64,000 nt of DNA. It comes from Chloracidobacterium sp. N. Lineage in GTDB: Bacteria > Acidobacteriota > Blastocatellia > Chloracidobacteriales > Chloracidobacteriaceae. The number at the start of each line of letters is the position of its first letter. The stretch's first letter is position 1. A program made the translations under genes and the position numbers. The notes under the pieces were generated by a model. The model was not told where the DNA came from, did no database searches, and saw nothing but the letters and a program-made list of their open reading frames with translations. Positions 9,731-19,195 of the stretch are shown piece by piece. Where the stretch lies: positions 355,501 through 419,500 of the forward strand of contig NZ_CP072642.1 of assembly GCF_018304765.1 (NCBI RefSeq), written 5' to 3'.

Positions 9731-12700
9731 ATGCAACGTCGCTTTTCCTGCTTTCGCCTGTGTTCGTTCCTGGCGTTGACCTTCACCTGGACTACTTTTG
9801 GTGCCGCCCAGGAAATGTCACCTCCTCTGCTGGCGCGCACGCCAACCGCCAACCGGACACACATTGTGTTTTCCTTTGCCGGTGATCTGTGGCGCGTACC
9901 ACGCACCGGCGGCGAGGCTGTCCGCCTGACGAACCACCCCGGCATCGAGTCAGACCCGATTTTTTCGCCTGATGGCAGTCTCATTGCCTTCACGGGGCAG
10001 TATGACGGCAACACGGATGTCTATGTCATGCCGGCAACCGGTGGCATTCCGCAGCGCCTGACCTATCACCCGGACACCGACCGGGCCGTGGGGTGGACGC
10101 CCGACGGCCAGCGGGTGCTCTTTGCCAGCCCGCGCCTGAGTGAATCCGGGCGGACCCAACGCCTGTTTACCGTGGACAAAAACGGCGGCCCGGCTGAACC
10201 GCTCCCCCTGCCGATGGCCACCCACGGCAGCTTCTCACCGGACGGTTCCCGGCTGGTGTATGAACCCGTACCCCGCGCCTTTGCCGCCTGGAAACGCTAT
10301 CGCGGCGGACGGGCGTCGTATCTCTGGGTAGCCAATCTGGCCGATTCGAGCGTTACGAAAATCCCGCGTACCGACACCAATGACTTCAACCCGATGTGGA
10401 TTGGAAAGACAATTTACTTTCTTTCCGACCGCAACGGCCCGGTGACACTCTTTGCTTATGACCCGGCTTCCGGCAAGGTGACGCCGGTGCTCAAAAACGA
10501 CGGACTCGACATCAAATCCGCCTCGGTGGCGGTGGGCGGTGAAGAAGCCATTGTCTATGAACAGTTTGGCGGCCTGCACCTCCTGGATGTGAAAAGCGGC
10601 CGGCACACGCCGGTCAACATCACGCTCGCAGGCGACATCAGCACGGTACGTCCGCGCTTCGAGAAAGTCGGCTCACAGATTACGAACGCGGCTGTCTCAC
10701 CAAACGGCCTGCGGGTGGCCTTTGAAGCCCGGGGCGACATTCTGACCGTCCCGGCCGAAAAGGGTTCGATCCGCAACCTCACGGCGACGCCCGGCGTGGC
10801 CGAGCGCGACCCGGCCTGGTCGCCCGATGGCAAGTGGGTGGCGTACTTTTCCGACGCCTCCGGTGAGTATGAGCTGCACCTGCGCGAACAAACCGGCCTT
10901 GGCGAACTCAAGGTCATCAAGCTGGAGCCGTCGTTTTACTATGCGCCCACCTGGTCGCCGGATAGCAGGAAGATCGCCTTCACCGACAAGCGGCTGAACT
11001 TCTGGCTTGTGGACCTTGAAAACGGCGTCCCGGTGAAGTTCGACACCGCGCGCCGCACCGGCGGGGCCGGGTTCCGTCTGCGCGGCGGTCTGTCCTGGTC
11101 GCCCGACAGTCGCTGGATTGCCTACACCAAGCCGATGCCCTCGGCCTACAGCGCGGCTTTCGTCTATAGCCTCGAAAGCAAGCAGGTGACGCAACTCACG
11201 GATGCCGCCAGCGATGTCACCAATGCGGTCTTTGACCGCAACGGCAAGTATCTCTACCTGCTGTCGAGCACCAACATCGGCCCGGCGATCAACGGTTTCG
11301 ACATGTCGAGCTACGCCCACCGGAACGACACCGTGCGGTCGGTGCACGCCGTCGTACTGCGCAAAACCGATCCTTCTCCCGTGGCCCCGGAAAGTGACGA
11401 CGAAAAAACCGCCGAAGACCGCAAGCCCGGTGACGGCAACCCGTCCGAAGCCACATCCGCACCCGCTGGTGGCCCGCCCGGCGTGTGGGCATCGGGACGC
11501 CCAGGGGAAAAAGCGAAAGAGCCGCCCAGGGTCACGATTGATTTCGAGGGACTCAGCCAGCGCATCGTGGCGCTGCCCATCCCGGCCCGCGCCTTCGTCG
11601 GTTTTGATGCCGGCAAACCCAACATCCTGTACCTGTATGAGTCCGCCATGGGCATGCCGGAGATGACGGGCCTCATTGTCCACAGGTTCGATGTCGAAAA
11701 GCGCAAGCTGGAAAAGCTGCTGGAAGGCGTCACCAGTTTTCAGCCGACGGCCAACGGCGAGAAGTGCCTGTACCGGCAGAGTCAGCGGCCGGGTCCGGGG
11801 CAGGCGCCAAACCAGGCACAAAGCTGGTTCATTGCCTCGCTGACGGCGCCCATCAAACCCGGCGAGGGCCGGCTGCGCACTGACGATATGGAAGTACGGG
11901 TCGAGCCGCGCCAGGAGTGGGAGCAGATGTACCGCGAGGTGTGGCGGCTGGAACGCGATTTCTTCTACGACCCAAACCACCACGGACTGAACCTGCCGGC
12001 CACGGCGCGGAAATACGAGCCGTATCTCAAAGGCGTGATGCACCGCGCCGATCTGAACTACCTGTTTGACGAAATGCTCGGCGAGCTGAGCGTCGGACAC
12101 CTCTACGTCCGGGGTGGCGACATCCCGGAAGTCAGGCGCGTGCCCGGCGGTCTGCTGGGTGCTGACTATGTGGTTGAAAACGGCCGCTACCGCATTGCCC
12201 GGATTTACGAAGGCGAAAACTGGAATCCGCAGCTTCGCGCACCGTTGACCCAACCCGGCGTCAACGTCAACGTCGGGGACTACCTGCTGGCGGTCAACGG
12301 CGTTGACGTTGTGGCCACGGAAGACATCTGCCGCTACTTCGAGGGCACCGCCGACAAACAGGTGGTGCTCAAGGTCGGCCCCAACCCGGACGGAAGCCAG
12401 TCCCGCACGGTGACGGTCGTCCCGGTGGCCAGCGAAGCGAGCCTGCGCAATCTCGCCTGGATTGAAGCCAACCGGCGGCGTGTTGCCGAACTGAGCAACG
12501 GCCGGCTGGCATACCTCTGGCTGCCAGACACCGCCGCTGGCGGCTACACGAACTTCAACCGCTACTTTTTTTCGCAACTCGACAAACAGGGCGCCGTCGT
12601 GGACGAACGCTTCAACGGCGGCGGACAGGCTGCCGACTACATCATTGACTACCTGCGCAAACCGCTGCTGAGCTACTGGGCCGTCCGGGATGGCGAAGAC

Positions 12701-13114
12701 TTCCGTACGCCGTTCGGAACGCTGCCCGGCCCGAAGGTCATGATCATCAACGAGTATGCCGGCTCCGGGGGCGACCTGATGCCGTGGATGTTCCGGCAAC
12801 TGGGCATTGGCCCGCTGGTTGGCAAGCGCACCTGGGGCGGCCTCGTCGGGATTGGCGGCTACCCGGCGCTGATGGACGGCGGCACCGTGACCGCACCGCA
12901 CTTTGCCTTTTATTCGCCGGAAGGGAAGTGGGAAATCGAAAACCGGGGGGTTGCGCCTGACATCGAAGTGGAGCTTGACCCACAGGCGTGGCGTGCCGGA
13001 CGCGATACGCAACTCGAACGGGCCGTAGCCGTCGCGCTGGAGGCGCTGACCAAAAATCCGCCGCCAGCCAGGCCAAAGCGGCCGGACTATCCGAACTATC
13101 ACCGCAAAAAGTAA
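9731..13114 (+). CDS. Tricorn protease homologue (secreted, beta-propeller/PDZ/S41 protease)
   Basis: A 1127-residue protein with an N-terminal signal peptide ending near GAAQE, so unlike archaeal tricorn it is probably exported. Repeated TolB/WD40-like blades (PDGxxIAF, SPDGSLIAFTGQ, SPDGKWVAYFSD, SPDSRKIAFTD) fill about residues 30-520. An acidic Pro-rich linker lies near 545-590. The C-terminal half has the tricorn core, a PDZ segment (about 830-895) and the peptidase domain. His790 in LSVGHLYV and Ser1012 in NEYAGSGGD fit the catalytic pair. Tricorn trims peptides after the main protease. The gene is monocistronic, with a strong terminator after it. Confidence 0.9.
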   Translation: MQRRFSCFRLCSFLALTFTWTTFGAAQEMSPPLLARTPTANRTHIVFSFAGDLWRVPRTGGEAVRLTNHPGIESDPIFSPDGSLIAFTGQYDGNTDVYVMPATGGIPQRLTYHPDTDRAVGWTPDGQRVLFASPRLSESGRTQRLFTVDKNGGPAEPLPLPMATHGSFSPDGSRLVYEPVPRAFAAWKRYRGGRASYLWVANLADSSVTKIPRTDTNDFNPMWIGKTIYFLSDRNGPVTLFAYDPASGKVTPVLKNDGLDIKSASVAVGGEEAIVYEQFGGLHLLDVKSGRHTPVNITLAGDISTVRPRFEKVGSQITNAAVSPNGLRVAFEARGDILTVPAEKGSIRNLTATPGVAERDPAWSPDGKWVAYFSDASGEYELHLREQTGLGELKVIKLEPSFYYAPTWSPDSRKIAFTDKRLNFWLVDLENGVPVKFDTARRTGGAGFRLRGGLSWSPDSRWIAYTKPMPSAYSAAFVYSLESKQVTQLTDAASDVTNAVFDRNGKYLYLLSSTNIGPAINGFDMSSYAHRNDTVRSVHAVVLRKTDPSPVAPESDDEKTAEDRKPGDGNPSEATSAPAGGPPGVWASGRPGEKAKEPPRVTIDFEGLSQRIVALPIPARAFVGFDAGKPNILYLYESAMGMPEMTGLIVHRFDVEKRKLEKLLEGVTSFQPTANGEKCLYRQSQRPGPGQAPNQAQSWFIASLTAPIKPGEGRLRTDDMEVRVEPRQEWEQMYREVWRLERDFFYDPNHHGLNLPATARKYEPYLKGVMHRADLNYLFDEMLGELSVGHLYVRGGDIPEVRRVPGGLLGADYVVENGRYRIARIYEGENWNPQLRAPLTQPGVNVNVGDYLLAVNGVDVVATEDICRYFEGTADKQVVLKVGPNPDGSQSRTVTVVPVASEASLRNLAWIEANRRRVAELSNGRLAYLWLPDTAAGGYTNFNRYFFSQLDKQGAVVDERFNGGGQAADYIIDYLRKPLLSYWAVRDGEDFRTPFGTLPGPKVMIINEYAGSGGDLMPWMFRQLGIGPLVGKRTWGGLVGIGGYPALMDGGTVTAPHFAFYSPEGKWEIENRGVAPDIEVELDPQAWRAGRDTQLERAVAVALEALTKNPPPARPKRPDYPNYHRKK

Positions 13115-13156
13115 CTCACCCAAGCCGTTGGTAACGGGTGCAAAGGCGGACAGCAC

Positions 13157-13194
13157 CTTTGGCGGCGAAGCCACCTCCGCCGCCAAAGTGTTTT
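13157..13194 (+). terminator. Rho-independent terminator after the tricorn protease gene
   Basis: An 11-bp perfect stem (CTTTGGCGGCG with CGCCGCCAAAG, 10-base loop) is followed two bases later by TTTT. It lies 43 bp beyond the stop codon. Confidence 0.75.
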
Positions 13195-13214
13195 CCGGCT
13201 GGATGTGAGACCGG

Positions 13215-13424
13215 CTAGCTGGCCGGCGGCGTGGCCCCCGGCTGCCGGAGACGCACGAGCCGCCAGCCGCCATACACGAGTAGAAGGACACCAACGCCAG
13301 CGCGAAACGTCAGACCGGTCGGGGACGCCAGCCCCCATTCGAGCAGATACCACGTTCCGACAAGCACGAAAAAGACCGGCACCAGCCACTCCAGCGGGGA
13401 ACGACGTGGTTTCTTTTCAGGCAT
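13215..13424 (-). CDS. Small hypothetical membrane protein
   Basis: A 69-residue protein of unknown function. It starts MPEKKPRRSPLEW, with basic residues before a hydrophobic segment (LVPVFFVLVGTWYLLEW). A second hydrophobic segment (FRAGVGVLLLVYGGWRLV) and a basic tail follow. Two transmembrane helices with positive-inside charges make it look like a real small membrane protein rather than a chance frame. The start lacks a strong ribosome-binding site. It lies between the tricorn terminator and the plus-strand SDR gene. Moderate confidence only. Confidence 0.5.
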   Translation of the reverse strand: MPEKKPRRSPLEWLVPVFFVLVGTWYLLEWGLASPTGLTFRAGVGVLLLVYGGWRLVRLRQPGATPPAS

Positions 13425-13534
13425 CAACGGCGTAGTCTCTTTCCACAGACGGGTTTGGGGCTAAAACCATGCCATGGTCTGACCAGCCGGCCAAAAGCCG
13501 GCACCGTTAGACGCAGATTTTTTGAGGAAGTGCC

Positions 13535-14251
13535 GTGGAACTGGCCGGAAGGATTGCCCTGGTGACAGGTGGGGCGCGCCGTTTGGGGGCGGCCATGGTG
13601 CGCGCCCTTGTGGCGCAGGGCGTTCACGTGGCACTCCACTGCCACAGCTCACATCCGACGGCGGAGACGCTTGCGGCCGAACTCCGCGCTGGCGGAGGCA
13701 CGGTCGAAGTCTTTCCTGCCGATCTGCGTCAGCGGAAGGACGTGGATGCCCTCTTTGAAGGCATCCTGCGCCGTTTCGGGACGCTGCACATTCTGGTCAA
13801 CAATGCGGCGGTTTTTGAGCGCCGTCCCTGGCCCGAACTCACCGATGCTGACTGGGAACAGACACTGGCCGTCAACCTGACAGCGCCTTTCTGGTGTGCG
13901 CGCCGGGCGGCGCGGCTGATGCTGGCGCAGGGACGGGGGAAAATCATCAACCTCGCCTGTGTCGGGGGTGTCCGCCCGTGGGCGGCGTATCTTCATTACA
14001 ACGTCTCCAAAGCCGGCCTCATCATGCTGACCGAAGGGCTGGCCAAGGTGCTGGCGCCGGTTGTGCAGGTCAATGCCATTGCACCCGGCATCGTCAACCT
14101 GACCGGAACGCCGGAAGGGGTGACGCCGGAGGACATCACACAGGCGCTGCTGTACCTGCTCAGCGCCGATGCCGTGACCGGTGAGACCCTGTTCGTGGAT
14201 GCCGGCTACCGGTTGGGCCTCAAACCGCCCGCAAACCTTCGGCCGGCATAG
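13535..14251 (+). CDS. Short-chain dehydrogenase/reductase
   Basis: A 238-residue classical SDR with the NAD(P)-binding TGGARRLGAAMVRAL, NNAAVFERRP and the catalytic YNVSK (Tyr-x3-Lys). The TGGARRLG glycine motif with following arginine suggests NADPH and resembles pteridine reductases (FolM/PTR1) more than FabG, but this is weak. The usual serine-rich strand before the tyrosine reads NLACVGG here, without the common Ser-Ser pair. The start is GTG, with GAGGAAG nearby upstream. It is followed 78 bp later by the BNR-repeat protein. Substrate unknown. Confidence 0.85.
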   Translation: MELAGRIALVTGGARRLGAAMVRALVAQGVHVALHCHSSHPTAETLAAELRAGGGTVEVFPADLRQRKDVDALFEGILRRFGTLHILVNNAAVFERRPWPELTDADWEQTLAVNLTAPFWCARRAARLMLAQGRGKIINLACVGGVRPWAAYLHYNVSKAGLIMLTEGLAKVLAPVVQVNAIAPGIVNLTGTPEGVTPEDITQALLYLLSADAVTGETLFVDAGYRLGLKPPANLRPA

Positions 14252-14329
14252 CCCTGTGAAGGTGAACATGCTATGGTTGCGCAACTTCGCGTAAAAGTTT
14301 CGATATTTGCATGTAAGAGAGAGAAAACG

Positions 14330-16483
14330 ATGAAGTTAGTCGCTTTGAGGGCGCTTCTCGCCGTGTTTTTCGCCGGTTGTTTTGCCACGGGCCAGGTTGT
14401 TTCTGCGGCGCTGGAAACGCCAGCGCCGGTGCTGACGCCAGCGCTGCTTGAGCAAACCGAGTGGAAAGTCACCGGCCCCTTTGGCGGTACGGTGCGCGCC
14501 CTGGCGCAGGACCCGACTGATCCCAAACGGATGTTCATCGGAACGGCCGATGGACAAATCTACACGACGGTGGACGGCGCGCAGACCTGGCGCTGGCTGC
14601 CGACCTTCAACCGCCCGCAGTACATCATCGAAAGTATCGTGATTGACCCGACGGCAACCGACACACTGTATGCGGCCGTGTGGGTGCTTGAAAATGACCG
14701 CGAGGGCGGGGTGTACAAGTCCACGGACGGCGGGCAGACCTGGCGGGCGGTGTTGAACGGAGAGTCCGTCCGCGCCTTTGCCATGGCTCCGGGCAATGCC
14801 AGTGTGCTGGTGGCCGGGACCCTGAATGGCGCGTTTCGTTCGACGGATGGTGGGGAGACCTGGGCGCGGTTGTCACCGGCCGGACACACCGGCATTCGGA
14901 ACATCGAATCCGTTGCCATTGACCCGCGCAGCGCCGATACGGTTTATGTCGGCACCTGGTATCTGCCGTGGAAGACGACCGATGGCGGCCGGAACTGGAC
15001 CTTTATCCACGGCGAGACCACAAAGCTCATCGAAGACTCTGACATTTTCAGCATCGCCATTGACACCTTTGACCCCGACCGCGTGTATTGCAGCGCCTGT
15101 AGCGGCATCTACCGCAGTCTTGACGGGGGGCGCAACTGGACGAAGTTCAAGGGCATTCCCTCCAGCGCCCGCCGGACGCACATCATTTTTCCGCATCCCA
15201 CCCGCGAAAAAGAAATCTTCGCCGGTACGACCGAGGGCCTGTGGCACACCTTGGATGGCGGTGAGACGTGGCGGCAGATTCTGCCCACGACGACGACCAT
15301 CAACGAAATCCGCATTCATCCGTCTGCGCCCCAGCGGGTCATCGTCGGCACGGAAAACCGGGGCGTCCTCATCAGTGAAGACGGGGGGAACACCTTTCAG
15401 GCGTACAATCACGGCTTTGTGACGCGCCGCGTGTCGGGGCTGCTGGCCGACAGCATGCAGCGCGGACGGTTGTTTGCGTCCGTGATGTTCAACGGCGCGG
15501 AAGGCGGCGTCTATGTCTCCAATGATTTCGGTCAGACCTGGTATCCCTCCTCGCAGGGGCTTGGCGCGCGGGATGTCTATGGCCTGCACGCGCCGGTGGG
15601 GGATTCGCGCCGTCTGTATGCCGCAACGAGCGATGGGGTGTTTGTGACGGAAAATGGCGGAAAGCTCTGGCAGCCGGCCAACCCGCCGGCCACCTGGCGC
15701 CCGACGCCGGTTGCACCGGGCGGACGGCAACCGGCGAACACGCCAACTGCCCGGCCGTCTGCCAAGGGCCGCCGCGCCGCCGCCCGCCCGTCCGCGTCCC
15801 GAACCATTCTGCGGCAACGGTTGAAGGGTCACGTCGTCGAACTGGTGTCAACCACTGACGGCTGGCTCTACGCCGCGGCCTGGGAAGGACTGTTCCGAAC
15901 GGACAACCCGGCCAGGGGCTGGGAAAAAGTCAGCCTGGGCGCGTACCGTGGACGTGTCTTTTCGGTGGCCGTGTCGCCGCAGTCGTCAGAGGTCATTCTG
16001 GCCGGCATCTCGGATGGGATGCTCATGAGCCAGGATGGGGGCGCGACGTGGCAGCGGGCCGACCTGCCAATGAAAGCCTTCAAGGATGCCACCTGCGTGC
16101 AGGAAATAGCCTTTCACCCACGCCGCCCGGAAACCATGTTCGTCGGGACGCGGCGGACGGCCTATGTCAGCTTTGATGGCGGCAAGTCCTGGGAGCGGCT
16201 GGCACGCGGCATCGGCTTTGGTGACATTGCCGTGATCCGGTTCAACCCGCGCCAGGCGGATGAGGTCCTGATTGGCGATGCCCAGGGCGGGGGGCTGTAT
16301 CTTTCGGTCAATGGCGGGCAGCTTTTCCACCGCCTCGACCAGCGGGCCGTGTTGCCGGGACATCGGATGTGGGCGGCGGCTTTCGATGTGTTCGCGCCGG
16401 GGCGCATCTATGCCGGCTCGGTCACTTCGGGGGTGATGGTTGTGACCCTTCCCGGACTCTCTCCGACCGCCTCAGTGCGTTAG
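14330..16483 (+). CDS. BNR/VPS10-type beta-propeller exported protein
   Basis: A 717-residue protein with a signal peptide (MKLVALRALLAVFFAGCF...VSA). It is built of many repeats ending in S/TxDGGxTW (STDGGQTW, STDGGETW, TTDGGRNW, SLDGGRNW, SQDGGATW), the Asp-box pattern of sortilin/VPS10, sialidase-like and Ycf48-type propellers. Two propeller halves flank a Pro/Ala/Arg-rich linker at about residues 455-500. No sialidase active-site set is evident; binding or scaffold roles are common in this family. The open frame extends 19 codons further upstream, but the chosen ATG has an AGAGAGAG stretch before it and begins the signal peptide. Confidence 0.85.
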   Translation: MKLVALRALLAVFFAGCFATGQVVSAALETPAPVLTPALLEQTEWKVTGPFGGTVRALAQDPTDPKRMFIGTADGQIYTTVDGAQTWRWLPTFNRPQYIIESIVIDPTATDTLYAAVWVLENDREGGVYKSTDGGQTWRAVLNGESVRAFAMAPGNASVLVAGTLNGAFRSTDGGETWARLSPAGHTGIRNIESVAIDPRSADTVYVGTWYLPWKTTDGGRNWTFIHGETTKLIEDSDIFSIAIDTFDPDRVYCSACSGIYRSLDGGRNWTKFKGIPSSARRTHIIFPHPTREKEIFAGTTEGLWHTLDGGETWRQILPTTTTINEIRIHPSAPQRVIVGTENRGVLISEDGGNTFQAYNHGFVTRRVSGLLADSMQRGRLFASVMFNGAEGGVYVSNDFGQTWYPSSQGLGARDVYGLHAPVGDSRRLYAATSDGVFVTENGGKLWQPANPPATWRPTPVAPGGRQPANTPTARPSAKGRRAAARPSASRTILRQRLKGHVVELVSTTDGWLYAAAWEGLFRTDNPARGWEKVSLGAYRGRVFSVAVSPQSSEVILAGISDGMLMSQDGGATWQRADLPMKAFKDATCVQEIAFHPRRPETMFVGTRRTAYVSFDGGKSWERLARGIGFGDIAVIRFNPRQADEVLIGDAQGGGLYLSVNGGQLFHRLDQRAVLPGHRMWAAAFDVFAPGRIYAGSVTSGVMVVTLPGLSPTASVR

Positions 16484-16498
16484 CCCCGCTGGACCGGT

Positions 16499-17362
16499 AT
16501 GCCGGAGCTTCCTGAAGTCGAAGGCGTCGCGCGTGAGTTGCAGCAGCGCCTTCAACAGCGGCGGGTCATTGGCGTCCGCATTCACCGTCCGCGCCTTGTT
16601 GCGCCACAGTCTGTCGCCACGGTTGTCGCAGGGATGCAGGGGGCGGTTTTTGCCGAAGTCGGGCGGCGCGGCAAGCACCTGCTGCTACACCTGGACAATG
16701 CCCATACCCTGCTCGTTCACCTGCGGATGGCCGGGCGGTTTCTGTATCTGGCGCCTGACGCCCCGCTGCCAAAGTTCACCCACGCCGTCTTTGACCTCGA
16801 CAACGACCGTCGCCTGGTGTTTCAGGACCAGCGGCACTTCGCCATCATGCGGCTGGCGCCCACGGCCGCGTTGTTCCAGCTTGAGGAACTCCGTCATCTG
16901 GCGCCCGAACCGCTGGGGCCGGATTTCACGCCGGACTACCTGCAACGCACGCTGGCCGGCACGCGGCGTCCCATCAAGGAAGTCCTGCTCGACCAGACGC
17001 GCGTAGCCGGGTTGGGAAATATCTACGCAGCGGAAGTCCTCTTTGCCGTCGGCCTCCATCCGCTCACCCCGGCCAACCTGGTGTCCAAATCCAAGGTCAA
17101 AGACCTGTGGAAGACCATCCGCATCCTGCTGGAAGCCGCCATCGAAGCCGGCACGACCCTTGACGTGAACCCGGAAAACATCACCGGGCAGTATTTTGGC
17201 GCGGCTTTTGCCGAGGCTCTGCTCGTGTACGACCGGGAAGGTGAACCATGCCTCCGCTGTGAAACCCCCATTGCCCGAATTCGCCAGGGGCAACGCTCGA
17301 CCTACTTCTGCCCCAGGTGTCAGCGCCCACGTGCCAGAACGGGACGACAACCGGCGCCGTGA
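16499..17362 (+). CDS. mutM: Formamidopyrimidine-DNA glycosylase (Fpg)
   Basis: A 287-residue Fpg, the bifunctional glycosylase/AP lyase that removes 8-oxoguanine and formamidopyrimidines. The N-terminal MPELPEVE, with catalytic Pro2 and Glu3, is perfect. GRRGKHLLLHL supplies the catalytic-loop lysine, and RVAGLGNIYAAEVLF is the helix-two-turn-helix. The C-terminal zinc finger is CLRC...CPRC. Retention of the asparagine in GNIY argues against endonuclease VIII. It begins 15 bp after the propeller gene stop. Confidence 0.96.
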   Translation: MPELPEVEGVARELQQRLQQRRVIGVRIHRPRLVAPQSVATVVAGMQGAVFAEVGRRGKHLLLHLDNAHTLLVHLRMAGRFLYLAPDAPLPKFTHAVFDLDNDRRLVFQDQRHFAIMRLAPTAALFQLEELRHLAPEPLGPDFTPDYLQRTLAGTRRPIKEVLLDQTRVAGLGNIYAAEVLFAVGLHPLTPANLVSKSKVKDLWKTIRILLEAAIEAGTTLDVNPENITGQYFGAAFAEALLVYDREGEPCLRCETPIARIRQGQRSTYFCPRCQRPRARTGRQPAP

Positions 17363-17367
17363 TGTGC

Positions 17368-17391
17368 TAGGGTGCGGCCCTAACAGTTTTT
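17368..17391 (+). terminator. Possible terminator after mutM
   Basis: A short TAGGG/CCCTA hairpin is followed by ACAG and a five-base T-run. The stem is only 5 bp, so it may be weak. Confidence 0.35.
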
Positions 17392-17508
17392 CAGCCCCCT
17401 CGGATGGTTTTTTTGGTGTGTCAGCCGAGGCACTTCTGCCCGGCAGGCAAGGTTTCGGGAACAAGGTGGCCTTGAGGCTGAACCGCTTTCGGGAAGGGAT
17501 GACTTCTT

Positions 17509-19173
17509 ATGGAGCAGCACGTCGGTAAGGCTTGGGGAACGCTGAAGTATCGGGACGCAGCAGGAAAAGAAGCGACGGCCATGCTGAACAAACCGGTTTT
17601 CCGCATTGGTCGTCTTGCAGACAACGACTTGCAGATTGATGACCCTTACGTATCCCGCCTGCATGTCGAGCTGCGCTTCGATGGTGTGCATGCGACGTTG
17701 GTGGACCGAAGCAGCACCGGCGCAACGTACGTCAACGACCAGCGCGTTTCGGAAGCGCAACTGCGCAGTGGCGACCGGCTCGCACTGGGGCGCAAGCTCG
17801 CCGGGACGGAAATCGTCTTCGAGTATGCCAACCAGGGGGCAAAGCCGTCTGAAGCCGTCGAGCCACACCAGGTGATGTCGGTCATTGACCACTCCCAGAC
17901 GCGCTACCTCAATACGTCTCTCATCCGGGCAACCCAACTGACCAATGCCGCGACCGTCAATCGCCTGAAGGCGCTGTATGAGATTACGAGCGCGATTCTG
18001 GCGCTGACCAACCGCGAGGAACTGGCCGAGAAGCTCCTGACGCTGCTGTTTGACGTGTTGCCGGCCGAGCGGGGCGTCATCCTGCTGGCCGACCCGAAAG
18101 ACAACACCCTGCGCCAGCAGGCGGCCCGGCTGCGCAGTGGGGATGCCGCCCAGGTTTCGCCGAGCCAGACGATTGTGCGCCGGGTCTATGAGGGCAACGT
18201 TGCGGAACTATGCCTCGATGCCCGCAACGACGCCCGCTTTGCCGGTCAGCAAAGCATCATTTTCCAGTCCATCCGCTCGGTGATGTGCGCCCCGATCAGC
18301 TCGGCGAGCCGTATCTGGGGCGTGTGCTATCTCGACAACCTGACGACCAGGAAAACCTTTGAAGATGAGGAACTTGAGTTTCTGATGGCGGTTTCCCGGC
18401 AGGCCGGGCTGGCGCTGGAAAACATCTACCTGCTGGAAGAACAGAAAATCACCTTCCAGAGCTTCGTGACGACGTTGGCGGCATCCATTGACGCCCGCGA
18501 TGACCTGACGGCCGGACACTCGGCGCGGGTGGCGCGGTACTCACGCTCGATTGCGAAGTACATGAACCTGCCGGAAGCCGAGCGCCGCCGGATTTACTAC
18601 GCCGGATTGCTCCACGACTACGGCAAGATCGGGACGCGCGAGGCCATCCTCTGCAAACCGGGCAAGCTGACGCCGGAAGAGTACGCCCACATGCGCGACC
18701 ACGCCAAGAACACGTACGACATCCTGTCGAAGATTCACTTCACGCGGGATATGCAGGACCTGCCGCTGGTGGCCGCCGGACATCACGAAAACCTCGACGG
18801 CAGCGGTTATCCCTTCGGTCTGAAAGGCGATGAGATTCCGCTGGGCGCGCGTATCATTGCCGTGGCGGACTTCTTCGATGCCCTGACCCACAAGCGTCAC
18901 TACCGGGAACCCATGCCGATTGAAGAAGTGCTGGAGCTGATTGACGAAAGCACCGGCACGAAGTTTGACCCGCAGGTGGTGGCGGCGCTTAAGCAGTTTG
19001 TCCAGCAGGAATTCATCCCCAATCAGCGCAAGCGCGCCGAAGCCGAAGCGCGCCGGGCGCAAGCCCAAGTGCCGCAGGCCGCGCTCATTGACGGCGATAC
19101 GACGATGCCGGTCATGCCACCGGAAACGGTGATGTCACCGGAAACGGTTTCCATGGACCCGGTGCCGCTGTAA
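17509..19173 (+). CDS. FHA-GAF-HD-GYP regulator, probable cyclic-di-GMP phosphodiesterase
   Basis: A 554-residue cytoplasmic signalling protein. Residues about 20-110 form an FHA domain (FRIGRLADNDLQIDDPYVSRLHVEL, with the phosphothreonine-binding Arg/Ser/His set). Residues about 145-305 are a GAF-like sensor. Residues about 320-505 are HD-GYP, with GLLHDYGKIGTREAIL, the HHENLDGSGYP signature and RIIAVADFFDALTHKRHYR. All metal-ligand motifs of active HD-GYP enzymes appear present. An FHA domain feeding a c-di-GMP hydrolase suggests input from a Ser/Thr kinase; no kinase of that type is in the window. The tail is Ala/Pro/Met-rich. Confidence 0.9.
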   Translation: MEQHVGKAWGTLKYRDAAGKEATAMLNKPVFRIGRLADNDLQIDDPYVSRLHVELRFDGVHATLVDRSSTGATYVNDQRVSEAQLRSGDRLALGRKLAGTEIVFEYANQGAKPSEAVEPHQVMSVIDHSQTRYLNTSLIRATQLTNAATVNRLKALYEITSAILALTNREELAEKLLTLLFDVLPAERGVILLADPKDNTLRQQAARLRSGDAAQVSPSQTIVRRVYEGNVAELCLDARNDARFAGQQSIIFQSIRSVMCAPISSASRIWGVCYLDNLTTRKTFEDEELEFLMAVSRQAGLALENIYLLEEQKITFQSFVTTLAASIDARDDLTAGHSARVARYSRSIAKYMNLPEAERRRIYYAGLLHDYGKIGTREAILCKPGKLTPEEYAHMRDHAKNTYDILSKIHFTRDMQDLPLVAAGHHENLDGSGYPFGLKGDEIPLGARIIAVADFFDALTHKRHYREPMPIEEVLELIDESTGTKFDPQVVAALKQFVQQEFIPNQRKRAEAEARRAQAQVPQAALIDGDTTMPVMPPETVMSPETVSMDPVPL

Positions 19174-19195
19174 GCCGGGCGTTCTGTCCGCCGCA

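Noticed and set aside
10697-13294. Open frame of 865 codons on the minus strand
   Set aside because: It is antisense to the tricorn protease, whose motifs and signal peptide are clear. The antisense protein is rich in His, Arg, Gly and Gln without domains, a common effect of high GC.
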